Positions 44,714 to 56,918 of a stretch of 56,918 nt of DNA are shown piece by piece; position 1 is the first letter of the stretch; every line of letters begins with the position of its first letter. This DNA is from Ardenticatenaceae bacterium. GTDB lineage: Bacteria; Chloroflexota; Anaerolineae; Ardenticatenales; Ardenticatenaceae. A model generated the notes under the pieces. That model had not been told where the DNA came from, did not search any database, and saw only the letters and a program-made list of their open reading frames with translations. Position numbers and translations under genes: made by a program. Location: positions 1 through 56,918 of the forward strand of contig JALSKA010000170.1 of assembly GCA_026989095.1 (NCBI GenBank), written 5' to 3'.

Positions 44714-45454
44714 TCACCTCCCTTTTCCACCGTCCTGTTCTGTCTGTTCCGCTTCCGGGGCCATGCCCCGCAGGGTGGCCAGGACAACGGCCAACCCCCG
44801 GCGGACCTGCGGGTCGCGCATCAGGCGCACCAGGCTGCGCAGGTCCGTGGGCATGGCCTCGGCCTCCTGCTCGGCAACTTGCAGGCTGTGGGTGAGGTTG
44901 TTCAGCAGGTGCATCATCTGCGGCTGGGTCAATTGCTTGACGGTGTTGAGGATGAGCACCACGTGGTCGCCGAGCTGGCGCACGTCCTCGGGCGTGAAGC
45001 CGGTGATGATGCGGTCGGCCACGTAGCCCAGCTCGACGAGGAAGGGCACGTAGCCACGCCGGTCGGCCTCCTCGGCCAGGTGCTCCACCCGGTGGTACAT
45101 GTCGCGCCACACGGGGGCCAGGGCGTCGGCCAAGTCCGCCAGGCTCTCCAGCGCTTCCAGCAGGCGGTTGAGGTTGTGAACGTTCCAGGCCAGCCGGCGG
45201 AGGAGGGTGATCACTTCCTCCTGGTTGAGCACGTCTTGCATGTCGGCCAGCTCCTCGGCCACGGCGGCGTAGAGCTCGCGGGCTACGGGCCGGAGCCCGT
45301 TGGCCAGGTCCTGGGCGCTGGCTTGGCGGCCGTGTTCCTGTTCGGCGAGGGCATCTAAGCGCGAGGTGACCGCTTCCAGGCGGGTCACCACGGACTCCAG
45401 GCGCTCCTCGATCCGCGCCAGCCGTTCCTCGACCGTTACCGTTTCGGGTGTCAT
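44714..45454 (-). CDS. DUF1641-family protein linked to SQR
   Basis: A 246-residue soluble protein. An N-terminal coiled coil (VEERLARIEERLESVVTRLEAVTSRLDALAEQ, in pieces) precedes a helical DUF1641-type domain (LNQEEVITLLRRLAWNVHNLNRLLEALESL; LTQPQMMHLLNNLTHSLQVAE). Its start overlaps the oxidoreductase stop by 4 bases (ATGA). Proteins of this family are encoded next to sulfide:quinone oxidoreductase-like flavoproteins and DsrE/DsrC proteins in many lineages; a role in docking the flavoprotein to the membrane or to sulfur carriers has been guessed but is not shown here. Confidence 0.78.
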   Translation of the reverse strand: MTPETVTVEERLARIEERLESVVTRLEAVTSRLDALAEQEHGRQASAQDLANGLRPVARELYAAVAEELADMQDVLNQEEVITLLRRLAWNVHNLNRLLEALESLADLADALAPVWRDMYHRVEHLAEEADRRGYVPFLVELGYVADRIITGFTPEDVRQLGDHVVLILNTVKQLTQPQMMHLLNNLTHSLQVAEQEAEAMPTDLRSLVRLMRDPQVRRGLAVVLATLRGMAPEAEQTEQDGGKGR

Positions 45455-46692
45455 CGTGCCACCTCCACGTCCTTGCCCGCCAGGCTGAGTTGGGCCGGAA
45501 TGGGCAGTTCGTGTCCTCGCAGGAGGACGTTCCAGTACATCCAGTGGAAGAGGAGCTTGCCCCAGTGGTTCACGGGCGACTCGCGCAACAGGGGCATGGG
45601 CCCAATGCCCGGCAGCGGGAAGGTGCCCGGCAGCGGCTCGACGTCGTAGTTGAAGTCGATGAGCACCCCCTTGCCGTACCCGGTCTCCACGAAGCAGTTG
45701 GCGTGGCCGTCGAAGAGGGGCAGCAGTTCCAGGCCGTCCACGTAGCGGCGGAAGTTCTCCACGAAGGTGTCCACCTGGAAGTGGGCCACGGAGCCGGCCT
45801 TGGAGGTGGGCAAGTCCGTGGCGTCGCCCAACACGAAGATGTCGTCGTGTCCCTTGGCCAGCAGCGTGTGACGGTCGGTGGGCACGAAGTTGAGCTCGTC
45901 CCCCATCTCCGAGCGGGCAATGGCCTCGGCGCCCATGTGAAGGGGCACGGAGACGAGCAGGTCGTACTCCACCTCCTGTTCGTCGTAGGAGCGCAGCAGG
46001 CGGCGGTCGGGGTCCACTTCCATGACGTTGAACTCGGGCACCACGTGGATGCGGCGTTCCTCCAGGAGGTTGCCCAGCATCTCCGCGGCCTTGGGGCGCG
46101 TGAAGGCGCCCGGCAGAGGGGTGGCGTAGACGATCTCCACCCGGTCGCGCAGGCCGCGGCCGGTGAAGTACCAGTCGGCCAGGAAGACGAACTCCAGCGG
46201 TGCCACGGGGCACTTGATGGGCATCTCCACCACGTTCACCACCAGCCGCCCGCCTCGAAAGGCGCGCAGTGCCTTGGCCAGGGCCACGGCGCCCTCGAAG
46301 TCGTAGAAGGTGTGGATGGAGCGGTGCCACTCGTGGGCCATGAGCCCCGGCGTCTCCTCGGGGTGGATGTGGGCGCCGGTGGCGATGATCAGCACGTCGT
46401 AGGGCACCCGCCGGCCGTCCACCAGCTCGACGTGCTTGCGGTCGGGGCGGATGCGCTCCACTTCGGCGAAGAGCACTTCGGCCCCCGCCGGCAGGTAGTA
46501 GCGCTTGGGGCGCACGATCTCGTCGGGCCGGTAGACGCCAAAGGGGAGCAGCAGGAAGCCGGGCTGGTAGTAGTGCTCCCGGGTGGCGTCGATGACGGTC
46601 AGGTGCCACTCGTCCCACTCGGGCAGCTTGACGAGCCGGTTGGCGAGCATAGTGCCGGCCGTGCCGGCGCCCAGGATGACGAGGCGTTTCAT
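45451..46692 (-). CDS. sqr: Sulfide:quinone oxidoreductase-like flavoprotein
   Basis: A 413-residue FAD-dependent oxidoreductase. GAGTAGTMLAN near the N-terminus is the dinucleotide-binding loop, YYQPGFLLLPFG follows, then the catalytic-type cysteine Cys161 in MPIKCPVAPLE and Cys333 in GHANCFVETG; DDIFVLGDATDLPTSKAGSVAH closes the FAD site. Two redox-placed cysteines at these spots match sulfide:quinone oxidoreductases, which pass electrons from sulfide to quinone and leave bound polysulfide. The C-terminal WGKLLFHWMYWNVLLRG amphipathic region suits membrane attachment. The operon partners (DUF1641, DsrC, DsrE) support sulfur transfer. A different flavoprotein reductase is possible. Confidence 0.8.
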   Translation of the reverse strand: MKRLVILGAGTAGTMLANRLVKLPEWDEWHLTVIDATREHYYQPGFLLLPFGVYRPDEIVRPKRYYLPAGAEVLFAEVERIRPDRKHVELVDGRRVPYDVLIIATGAHIHPEETPGLMAHEWHRSIHTFYDFEGAVALAKALRAFRGGRLVVNVVEMPIKCPVAPLEFVFLADWYFTGRGLRDRVEIVYATPLPGAFTRPKAAEMLGNLLEERRIHVVPEFNVMEVDPDRRLLRSYDEQEVEYDLLVSVPLHMGAEAIARSEMGDELNFVPTDRHTLLAKGHDDIFVLGDATDLPTSKAGSVAHFQVDTFVENFRRYVDGLELLPLFDGHANCFVETGYGKGVLIDFNYDVEPLPGTFPLPGIGPMPLLRESPVNHWGKLLFHWMYWNVLLRGHELPIPAQLSLAGKDVEVAR

Positions 46693-46721
46693 GGGATTCC
46701 CTCCCGCCGAGTGTTCGGCGT

Positions 46722-50890
<4,169 letters not shown>

Positions 50891-50960
50891 GAGCAAAGCC
50901 TCCGCGGTGTTGGTGTGGGAGAGACCCGGAGGTGCCGCCAAGCCCCGAGGCCCTCGCGCA

Positions 50961-52979
50961 TTATCCTTGAACCTCCTCGGCCGTCAAATCTTCGCCGCCG
51001 GTGCCGGCAGCACACCTGCCGGCGTCGAAGCGCCACACTTGGGCGTTCCCCTGCTGGAAGAGGAGCTCGAAATCCGGGTTGCCGGCCAACCAGGCCTCGG
51101 GCACGAGGGGGGTGGCCCCGAAGCCCACACGGCCGCGCCGCTCGCCCAGGTAGACGTGGCTCACGCCGGCCCGGCAGAGCGCCTCCCGCAGGCGGTTCGG
51201 GTCACCGCCGCTGGCGCGCACCTCGATCTCGATCTGGCGGAAGGAGTCCCGGTCAATGCCCGGGGCCAGCCGTTCCGCCGCGTAGAGAAGAGGAGGGATC
51301 GTGGTGGCCCGGCGGGTGTAGAGGGGCAGCCACCAGCCAGCGTCCGAGCCTACTACCACGGAATCGTTGTAGGCGAGGAAGCCGTTGATGAGAAAGCGGG
51401 CGTCGGGCGGCGTGTTGGCCCGAATCCACTCGAAGGCGGCCAGGTCGGACGGGGTGATCATTTGGAAGAAGGGGTCCACGATGCGGGCTTGCCGCGCGCT
51501 GCCCCACGCGAGGAGGGCGCAGAAGAGAAGGGCGCCGGCTCCGCGGGCTGCACGCCCTTGGAGGCGGGCCCACGCGACCCCGGAGAACCACCCCAGGGCG
51601 ACGGCCACGGGCATGTAGAGGGCGATCACCAGGGCGAAGTTGGTGATGAGGCCGGCGCCGGGCAGGCCCACGACGAAGGGATTGGTGAGCACAAAGGTGA
51701 AAGCCGACCACAGCGTGAGGGGCACGGCCAGCTCCCGCCGCGCTTTGAGGGCCAGCAGCAGGGCCAGTGCGCCCAGGACGAGCAGGGGGAGGGGGAAGAA
51801 ATTGTCCACCTGGCCCCAAACCTGGATCTCGGCCCGGGCGGAAGAAGGCGTTCTGGTGACCGATCGGGCGACCATCGAGGCGAGCCGGCCCGTGCGCACG
51901 TGCCACATCCAAGGAGCTACCAGGAGCACGGCGGCGAGGGCCGCGCCGGCGAAGCGGGCGGCCTCTTTGAGCCAATCGGCCAGCTCCCGGCGCCACGTCC
52001 ACAGGCCCCACAGGCCCCAGGCAGCCGCCCCAGCCACGGCGAAGAGAATCACGCGGTAGTGGGTGATGGCCAGGCCGGCCAGCGCGAGGACCAGGGGCGG
52101 GGCCAACGCGCGGCGCGGGCGCCGTGGGCGCGCCCACCAGGCGTCGAGGAGCCAGAGCACGACGGGCAGGATCGTCTGGCCGGCCAACTGGGTGTAGCGC
52201 CCCCAGTTGACATAAAAGCCCGGCATGGGGGAGAGGAGTCCGGCCACAGCCACGCCGACGACGCCGGCCACGCGGGAGCCGGAGAGGCGCACGATGAGGG
52301 GGTAGAGGGCAATCACGGCCAAGGCGTTCAGCACTTGGGCGCCGACGAGCACGGCCAGGGGGGCCGGCAGGCCGACGACCCAGGCCCAGACGGCCATGAG
52401 GGTGTGGAAGCCGAAGTGGTAGGTGAGGCTGCGGATGGGGGCGTAGCCGTCCCAGTCCTGAAAGAGCCCCCGGTTTTCCAGGATGAGCTGGACGACGAAG
52501 GTGTGCTGAACCGAGTCGCCCCAAGCGGGCGCGCTCATGAACCGGATGGCCCAGAGGCGGGTGAAGAAGATGAGGGCCACGGTGCTCCAGAGGGCCAGGG
52601 GAAGGGCGTGAGCCCGGCAAGGCCGCCAAGATCGCGCTGTCTCCCACAGGCGTCTGGGGTGTAGGCGGTAACGGCTGGTCCAGAGGAGAACAACGGCACT
52701 GACACCGCCGACGCCGTAGGCCACCACGGGGCCCAGCGGCAGGCGGAGGATGTAGAGCCACAGGAAGAGCAGGGGGTAGAGGGCCACACTGAGGCCGATG
52801 GCCAGCCCGAGGCGCTCTTCGAGCGAGAGCCCGCCGGGCAGCCACCACCTGAGGAGCACGAGCCCCGGGGCCACGTAGAGCCCCAGGGCCAAGGCGGCGT
52901 ACTTCAGGGCCGGCAGGCCAAAGGCGATGAGGTCCGTCAAGCTGAGTGTGTCGGCCACGGTGAAGTAGGGGGCGGGCAC
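50961..52979 (-). CDS. Polytopic membrane protein, GT-C/DUF6541-like
   Basis: A 672-residue protein with at least twelve predicted membrane helices and a C-terminal soluble part of about 140 residues. GTG 52979 lies 3 bases after the epimerase stop, so translation is coupled. In the first extracytoplasmic loop an acidic motif (APAWGDSVQHTFVVQLILENRG, in pieces) and further on LTYHFGFHTLMA resemble polyprenol-dependent GT-C glycosyltransferase-like families; the C-terminal FEWIRANTPPDARFLINGF is also common there. Together with the epimerase and glycosyltransferase upstream, a role in building a surface glycan is plausible. No catalytic assignment is proven. Confidence 0.65.
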   Translation of the reverse strand: MPAPYFTVADTLSLTDLIAFGLPALKYAALALGLYVAPGLVLLRWWLPGGLSLEERLGLAIGLSVALYPLLFLWLYILRLPLGPVVAYGVGGVSAVVLLWTSRYRLHPRRLWETARSWRPCRAHALPLALWSTVALIFFTRLWAIRFMSAPAWGDSVQHTFVVQLILENRGLFQDWDGYAPIRSLTYHFGFHTLMAVWAWVVGLPAPLAVLVGAQVLNALAVIALYPLIVRLSGSRVAGVVGVAVAGLLSPMPGFYVNWGRYTQLAGQTILPVVLWLLDAWWARPRRPRRALAPPLVLALAGLAITHYRVILFAVAGAAAWGLWGLWTWRRELADWLKEAARFAGAALAAVLLVAPWMWHVRTGRLASMVARSVTRTPSSARAEIQVWGQVDNFFPLPLLVLGALALLLALKARRELAVPLTLWSAFTFVLTNPFVVGLPGAGLITNFALVIALYMPVAVALGWFSGVAWARLQGRAARGAGALLFCALLAWGSARQARIVDPFFQMITPSDLAAFEWIRANTPPDARFLINGFLAYNDSVVVGSDAGWWLPLYTRRATTIPPLLYAAERLAPGIDRDSFRQIEIEVRASGGDPNRLREALCRAGVSHVYLGERRGRVGFGATPLVPEAWLAGNPDFELLFQQGNAQVWRFDAGRCAAGTGGEDLTAEEVQG

Positions 52980-52982
52980 AGG

Positions 52983-54014
52983 TTACAGGTGCTCGAACAG
53001 GTGAAGGTTCTCCCGGACCCACTCGAAGAGGAGGCGCACGCCGTCTTGGACGGAGGTGCGCGGCCTCCACCCCAGCTCACGCTCGGCCTTGCGGATGTCG
53101 CTCACGTAGACCCGCTGGTCGCCGGGGCGTTGGTCGGCGTAGGTGACTTGGATGGGCCGGCCCAGCAATTCTTCCAGCATGGGGCCGAACTCGGCCCACA
53201 CGCTCAGGGTGTTCTGGGGGCCGCCGCCGATGTTGTAGATCTGGCCGGCGGCCACGTCGATCTGTTCCACGGCAGCATCGTACACGTCGAGGAGGTCGTC
53301 GATGAAGAGCACGTCGCGCACCTGTTTGCCGTCCCCGTAGATGGTGATGGGCCGTTCCTTGAGGGCGGCGATGGTGAACCACGCCAGCCACCCCTGGTCC
53401 TCGAGGCCAAATTGGCGGGGCCCGTAAACGCAGGACTGGCGCATGACGACGGTCTTGAGCCCGTAGATGCGGGCGTAATCCCGCGTGTACTGGTCGCCCG
53501 TGCCCTTTGAGCACCCGTAGGGGGAGTGAAAGTCCAAGGGGAAGGTCTCGGGGATGCCGTGCTCCAAGTCGGCGTAGCGGTACCGGGTGGGCTCTTCGAC
53601 GACGGCGATCTGCTCCATGCTGCCGTAGACCTTGTTGGTGCTGGCGTAGATGACCACAGGGTCGTCGCCCACCTGGCGGGCCGCCTCCAGCACGTTGAAG
53701 GTGCCGAGAGCGTTCTCCTCGAAGTCCTTGCGGGGATTGCGCACGGAGGTGGTCACGGCCACCTGCCCGGCCAAGTGATAGAGGCGCTGCACGCCCTCCG
53801 CGGCGCGACAGAGGGTGTCGAAGTCGCGCACGTCGGCGGCCACGAGCTCGAACGTGCCGAAGCCGTGGGTGGCCACGAGCCAGTCCACGTTGCGCAGACA
53901 CCCGGGGCGCGACATGTTGTCGTAGACGATGACCTCATGGCCTTGGGCAATGAGCCTGGAGGCTAAATTCGTGCCGATGAACCCCGCCCCACCGGTGACA
54001 AGTACACGGGCCAT
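52983..54014 (-). CDS. NDP-sugar epimerase (CDP-paratose 2-epimerase-like)
   Basis: A 343-residue extended short-chain dehydrogenase. Start ATG 54014 follows AAAGGAGGTC. The NAD site is VTGGAGFIGTNLA, the active site is Tyr-Gly-Cys-Ser-Lys in PYGCSKGTGDQYTRDYARIYGL, followed by MRQSCVYGPRQFG and DDLLDVYDAAVE. These match CDP-paratose/tyvelose 2-epimerases and related enzymes better than UDP-galactose epimerases. It would make a nucleotide sugar for the surface polymer. The exact sugar is not determined. Confidence 0.83.
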   Translation of the reverse strand: MARVLVTGGAGFIGTNLASRLIAQGHEVIVYDNMSRPGCLRNVDWLVATHGFGTFELVAADVRDFDTLCRAAEGVQRLYHLAGQVAVTTSVRNPRKDFEENALGTFNVLEAARQVGDDPVVIYASTNKVYGSMEQIAVVEEPTRYRYADLEHGIPETFPLDFHSPYGCSKGTGDQYTRDYARIYGLKTVVMRQSCVYGPRQFGLEDQGWLAWFTIAALKERPITIYGDGKQVRDVLFIDDLLDVYDAAVEQIDVAAGQIYNIGGGPQNTLSVWAEFGPMLEELLGRPIQVTYADQRPGDQRVYVSDIRKAERELGWRPRTSVQDGVRLLFEWVRENLHLFEHL

Positions 54015-54102
54015 GAAGAGACCTCCTTTTGGGGAATTGCACAAAGCCTGCGAACCGTTCTCCGTTTGGCAGTGGAGCCAACCGCCACGTGTCGAAAAGT
54101 GT

Positions 54103-55128
54103 TCAGCGGCGTTCGGAGGACACCCAGGAGGCGCGATAGCGTTGTACGATTATACGGGGATTGTGGAGAGGCGTCAATTGGGCAAACATCTCGTTGGCTG
54201 TTAAGCGGCGTGGACATGGAACGGGTGGAGGAGGGTGCCGTAAGGCCATCAATCGTCCTAGCAGTGGGGCAGGATGTCGGATGACCAACGAAGCGAGAAA
54301 GCCGGTGACGAACTCGTGGAGCACGATGAGGGGAAGGTAGGGCCAGAGGTGAGGCCGGGGATAGTGGCGCCGTAGGGCCCAGATTCTGTTGCGGCCGAGT
54401 AACCAGAATTTTCTCGCTGCGTTCCGCCGGCCGGTCGCAGAGTGTTCGTGGATGACTTGGGCTTGGGGGACCCACAGACACCTCCACCCGGCCCAGCGCG
54501 CTCGCCAGGCAAGTTCTGCATCTTCGAGATATGCAAAGAAGGCTTCCTCGAAGAGCCCAACGTCTTCAAAGAGAGAGCGACGATAGAGGGCTGCTCCGGC
54601 ACAGGGGCCAAATATGGGCCCGTGCCGGGTGCTCAGTTCGTGTGGTGGCAAGCCCCTGCCCGCGTTCCACGCGACGCCAAGGCGGTCAATTTCAAGGCCG
54701 GCTGCATCCACACGGGACGGTGACGTGGGCAACAGAAGGGTGGCGGCGAACATGCCCACTTCTGGAAAGCGTGTGCTGGCATGGACCAAGTGGGCCAGGA
54801 AATCAGGTGGGGCAACGGTGTCGTTGTTGAGCGTGACGATCAAGGGAGAACGAGTGGCTCGAATGCCACAGTTGGTGGCAGCGGCAAATCCCCTGTTTGT
54901 GGGGAGCCGAACAAGGCGCACTGTGGGATAAGAGGAACGTAGCCATTCGGCGGTGTCATCCTGTGAGCCATTATCGACGACAACGACCTCAAAATCATCG
55001 AACGTTTGGGAGGCAAGGGACTTCAGGCACTGGGCAAGCAAGTGGCGTCCATTCCAGGTTGGAATGATGACAGATACAAGGGGGGTGGGGGGACTCGCTT
55101 TGAGTGTCTCTTCAGGATTTCCACGCAT
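54103..55128 (-). CDS. Family 2 glycosyltransferase (rhamnosyltransferase-like)
   Basis: A GT-A enzyme. VSVIIPTWNGRHLLAQCLKSL, VVVVDNGSQDDTAEWL, the metal-binding TLNNDT and FFAYLEDAELAWRARWAGW with the ED motif are hallmarks of GT2 proteins that add rhamnose or similar sugars. The C-terminal part has a membrane-associated stretch (YLPLIVLHEFVTGFLASLVI). I prefer ATG 55128; GTG 55155 would add nine residues but lies inside a hairpin stem. Neither has a clear ribosome site. It precedes the epimerase by 88 bases on the same strand and is probably co-transcribed with it. Confidence 0.85.
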   Translation of the reverse strand: MRGNPEETLKASPPTPLVSVIIPTWNGRHLLAQCLKSLASQTFDDFEVVVVDNGSQDDTAEWLRSSYPTVRLVRLPTNRGFAAATNCGIRATRSPLIVTLNNDTVAPPDFLAHLVHASTRFPEVGMFAATLLLPTSPSRVDAAGLEIDRLGVAWNAGRGLPPHELSTRHGPIFGPCAGAALYRRSLFEDVGLFEEAFFAYLEDAELAWRARWAGWRCLWVPQAQVIHEHSATGRRNAARKFWLLGRNRIWALRRHYPRPHLWPYLPLIVLHEFVTGFLASLVIRHPAPLLGRLMALRHPPPPVPCPRRLTANEMFAQLTPLHNPRIIVQRYRASWVSSERR

Positions 55129-55144
55129 ACAATTGACAAAATCA

Positions 55145-55189
55145 ACGGCGAACACGGGAGCAAAACTCTCCTGTTCCCGTGTTCGCCGT
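55145..55189 (-). terminator. Hairpin after the beta-helix gene
   Basis: Perfect 15-bp stem (55145-55159 with 55175-55189), 15-base loop, 41 bases beyond the stop of the beta-helix protein; a short T-rich stretch (TGATTTTG) follows on the minus strand. It probably ends that transcript just before the glycosyltransferase start. Confidence 0.7.
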
Positions 55190-55230
55190 GGGCTTTGTGA
55201 GTTTTTCCGGGAACCTCTCTCAGGGAACCC

Positions 55231-56918
55231 TCACCGTGAGACGAGAGGAATGAAGACTTGTTGATCCAGCAGGGTGGGCTGTGCGCGAATTGCAGTGGTA
55301 TCCACAGTGAGCGTGTATGACTTCGGCGTTGTGCCCTGCGTGAGGAAAGAATAATCGAGAAGTGGGGAGCCGTCCAATGTGGCTTGGGTGCCGCTCCAGG
55401 CAATGCCAATGTAGTGGAGCGTGTCGTCTGGTAACAGATAGTTGGGGACGATTTCAATGGCACCCACACTGGGCTGAGTCGAAGGGGCCGTGTTAGGACG
55501 GGCGGATTTCACGGACGATGTGCCGTTGTTGCGGGTAATCACGAGCGTGTTCAGCTCGCTCACTGTCTGGCAGCAGTTCCAAATGCTGTTGCGGTAAATT
55601 GTATCTCCGAAGGTGGTGTTGTAGATAATATTGTTGTTGTATTGCACGCTGTTTATTGGGCCATCGGTGCGGTCGTCGTCGTAAATGGGCAGACCAATAT
55701 TCTGGCTTATGGTGCACCCATCCACAACGCCGCTGACAGGCAATCCGCGCCCTCCGTCTGGTGAGGTGAAGATGGCAGCGCCGTAAGAGGAAAACAGATC
55801 CTCTGTAACCCCTGGGCTGATTTCGTTTTCGATGATCAGGCATCTTGAGAGGTAGACTTCAGAACCCTGGACAAAGAGGGCGGCCCCATATTTGCCCGCT
55901 GTGTTATCTGCAAACGTCACGTCTGTGGCCGTTACTTTGGACTGGTTAATGGCAGCCAGCGCTCCTCCCGAGCTGTTGCTTCCCCCGAAGGCGTCGGCTC
56001 TCATGATGAGCACATTGCTCATAGTTAAGTCGGCCAGGTCCACCAATATGGCGCCGCCAACACCAGTGCCAGGACTTCCGGGCGTTTCCATGACATCTGT
56101 GTCGTAGAAGATCACGTTTTCGAGCTCCACGCGCGCCCGGTTCTCTTCCGCAGAGCCCATCTGAGCCACTCCGCCCTCACCGTATGTGCGCATGCGGTCA
56201 CCGGCAGCGTAGATTCCAGCGCCCGCTTGGCTGGTAAACTCACCTCGAATGACTGAGCCCCTGAGCGTGATGCGGCCTGCTGGCCAGTTGTTCGTGCCGT
56301 CAGAGGGCATGTCGTTGGAGGTGATGGAGATGGCGCCGCCGAACCCGTTTGCCGGGCCCACGCCAGTGGCCGTGTTCCCCTGAAAATAACTGGCCACAAC
56401 GGTAGCATTGGCACGGTAGAGGTTGATGCCTCCGCCGACCATCGCGCTGTTGCGGATGAAGGTGCTGCGGAAGATAAAGCCCTGAGCCTGGTCCTCGAGA
56501 TGAATGGCACCGCCTTCCGTCGGAAGAGGAAAGCTGACCGATGAATCGCGTTCGGCCACATTGCCTTCAAAGGTGGAACCTGTAACCACAAGGGTTGTCC
56601 GGGGTATGTCAATGGGGGCGCTCCACGTTCCTATTGCGTAGATAGCGGCGCCCACATAACCAGCCCTGTTGTTGCGGAACGTCGAGTCTGAAACCCACAG
56701 CGAGGAGTTGCCCACGTGGATAGCCCCGCCGGCTGCTGTTACAGAGTGGTTTGGCAGGTCCACGCGGTTGCTGTCGAAGGCGGAACCCTGTACAGATGCT
56801 TGGGAAGAGGTCTCCACGGCGAGGCCCCCCCCGAAGTTCTTGGCCCAATTCCCTTGCCATGTACAATTTCTGAAGGTGGCTCGGGAGTTCTCAGCCACTA
56901 AGACACCACCCCCTCCGG
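55231..56918 (-). CDS. Right-handed beta-helix surface protein, N-terminus beyond window
   Basis: The frame is open to the window edge (GGGGVLVAENSRATFRNC at the boundary), so the start is missing. At least 560 residues of parallel beta-helix repeats are visible, with the pattern GGAIxV...xxxTFxxNxA repeated some ten times (GGAIHVGNSSLWVSDSTFRNN; GGAIHLEDQAQGFIFRSTF), like polymorphic outer-membrane and pectate-lyase-like repeats. No lyase active site is evident. It ends QQVFIPLVSR, resembling the VYLPLxxR tail frequent in secreted Chloroflexota proteins, perhaps a secretion or sorting signal. GC content is lower than in the rest of the window, suggesting a variable surface gene. Confidence 0.82.
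   Translation of the reverse strand, partial: GGGGVLVAENSRATFRNCTWQGNWAKNFGGGLAVETSSQASVQGSAFDSNRVDLPNHSVTAAGGAIHVGNSSLWVSDSTFRNNRAGYVGAAIYAIGTWSAPIDIPRTTLVVTGSTFEGNVAERDSSVSFPLPTEGGAIHLEDQAQGFIFRSTFIRNSAMVGGGINLYRANATVVASYFQGNTATGVGPANGFGGAISITSNDMPSDGTNNWPAGRITLRGSVIRGEFTSQAGAGIYAAGDRMRTYGEGGVAQMGSAEENRARVELENVIFYDTDVMETPGSPGTGVGGAILVDLADLTMSNVLIMRADAFGGSNSSGGALAAINQSKVTATDVTFADNTAGKYGAALFVQGSEVYLSRCLIIENEISPGVTEDLFSSYGAAIFTSPDGGRGLPVSGVVDGCTISQNIGLPIYDDDRTDGPINSVQYNNNIIYNTTFGDTIYRNSIWNCCQTVSELNTLVITRNNGTSSVKSARPNTAPSTQPSVGAIEIVPNYLLPDDTLHYIGIAWSGTQATLDGSPLLDYSFLTQGTTPKSYTLTVDTTAIRAQPTLLDQQVFIPLVSR

Overview
The window is GC-rich bacterial chromosome with dense operons. It contains no rRNA, tRNA, CRISPR array or insertion sequence that I can see. 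Lipoprotein solute-binding proteins with Pro/Thr/Glu/Gln-rich linkers, surface proteins ending in an IPLV-type C-terminus, two RpoD-like sigma factors, a very large alpha-2-macroglobulin and a sqr/DUF1641/dsrC/dsrE module all point to Chloroflexota (Anaerolineae/Ardenticatenia-like). This is inference from protein style, not a phylogenetic result.

Layout. 1-2221: a partial TumE-like gene, an anchored hypothetical protein, and an AbrB-type antitoxin with a frameshifted PIN toxin. 2254-6950: an ArsR repressor with a palindromic operator and a P1B-4 type metal ATPase, then an aldehyde dehydrogenase. 7047-18517: an alpha-glucan island comprising a secreted GH13 enzyme, a LacI regulator, maltose-type ABC genes (malE, malF, malG; no ATPase) and a GH57 lipoprotein. 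The GH13 gene and the lacI gene carry the same palindrome GGGAACGTTCCC at their promoters, which defines a local regulon. 18639-20920 (minus): a primary-like sigma factor behind an HtrA-like protein that has lost its whole catalytic triad. 21165-27029 (minus): a complete branched-chain amino-acid transporter, livK-livH-livM-livG-livF. 27559-28722 (minus): a second RpoD-like sigma factor, followed by a ring-cleaving dioxygenase remnant.

29160-43527 (minus) is the most unusual part. It reads as one seven-gene operon. The first gene fuses a LivK-type binding protein to a DppA-type binding protein whose two halves are in circularly permuted order. Then come dppB, dppC, a TlpA-like thioredoxin, a TPR/retropepsin-like protein, a D-cysteine desulfhydrase-like enzyme and a 2184-residue alpha-2-macroglobulin with an intact CVEQ thioester. 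Most junctions overlap or are a few bases apart.

43875-46692 (minus): sqr-like oxidoreductase, DUF1641 protein, a single-cysteine DsrC and DsrE, together a sulfur-handling operon. 46916-49018: ligA on the plus strand. 48972-54014 (minus): NDP-sugar epimerase, polytopic membrane protein, GH13 alpha-glucosidase and a DUF4160 protein. 54103-56918 (minus): a family-2 glycosyltransferase and a truncated beta-helix surface protein.

Several excellent sigma-70-like promoters (TTGACA-like, 16-17 bp, TATAAT/TACAAT-like) can be read directly. Strong hairpins sit just after both stand-alone binding-protein genes (malE, livK), a layout that usually keeps the binding protein in excess over its permeases.
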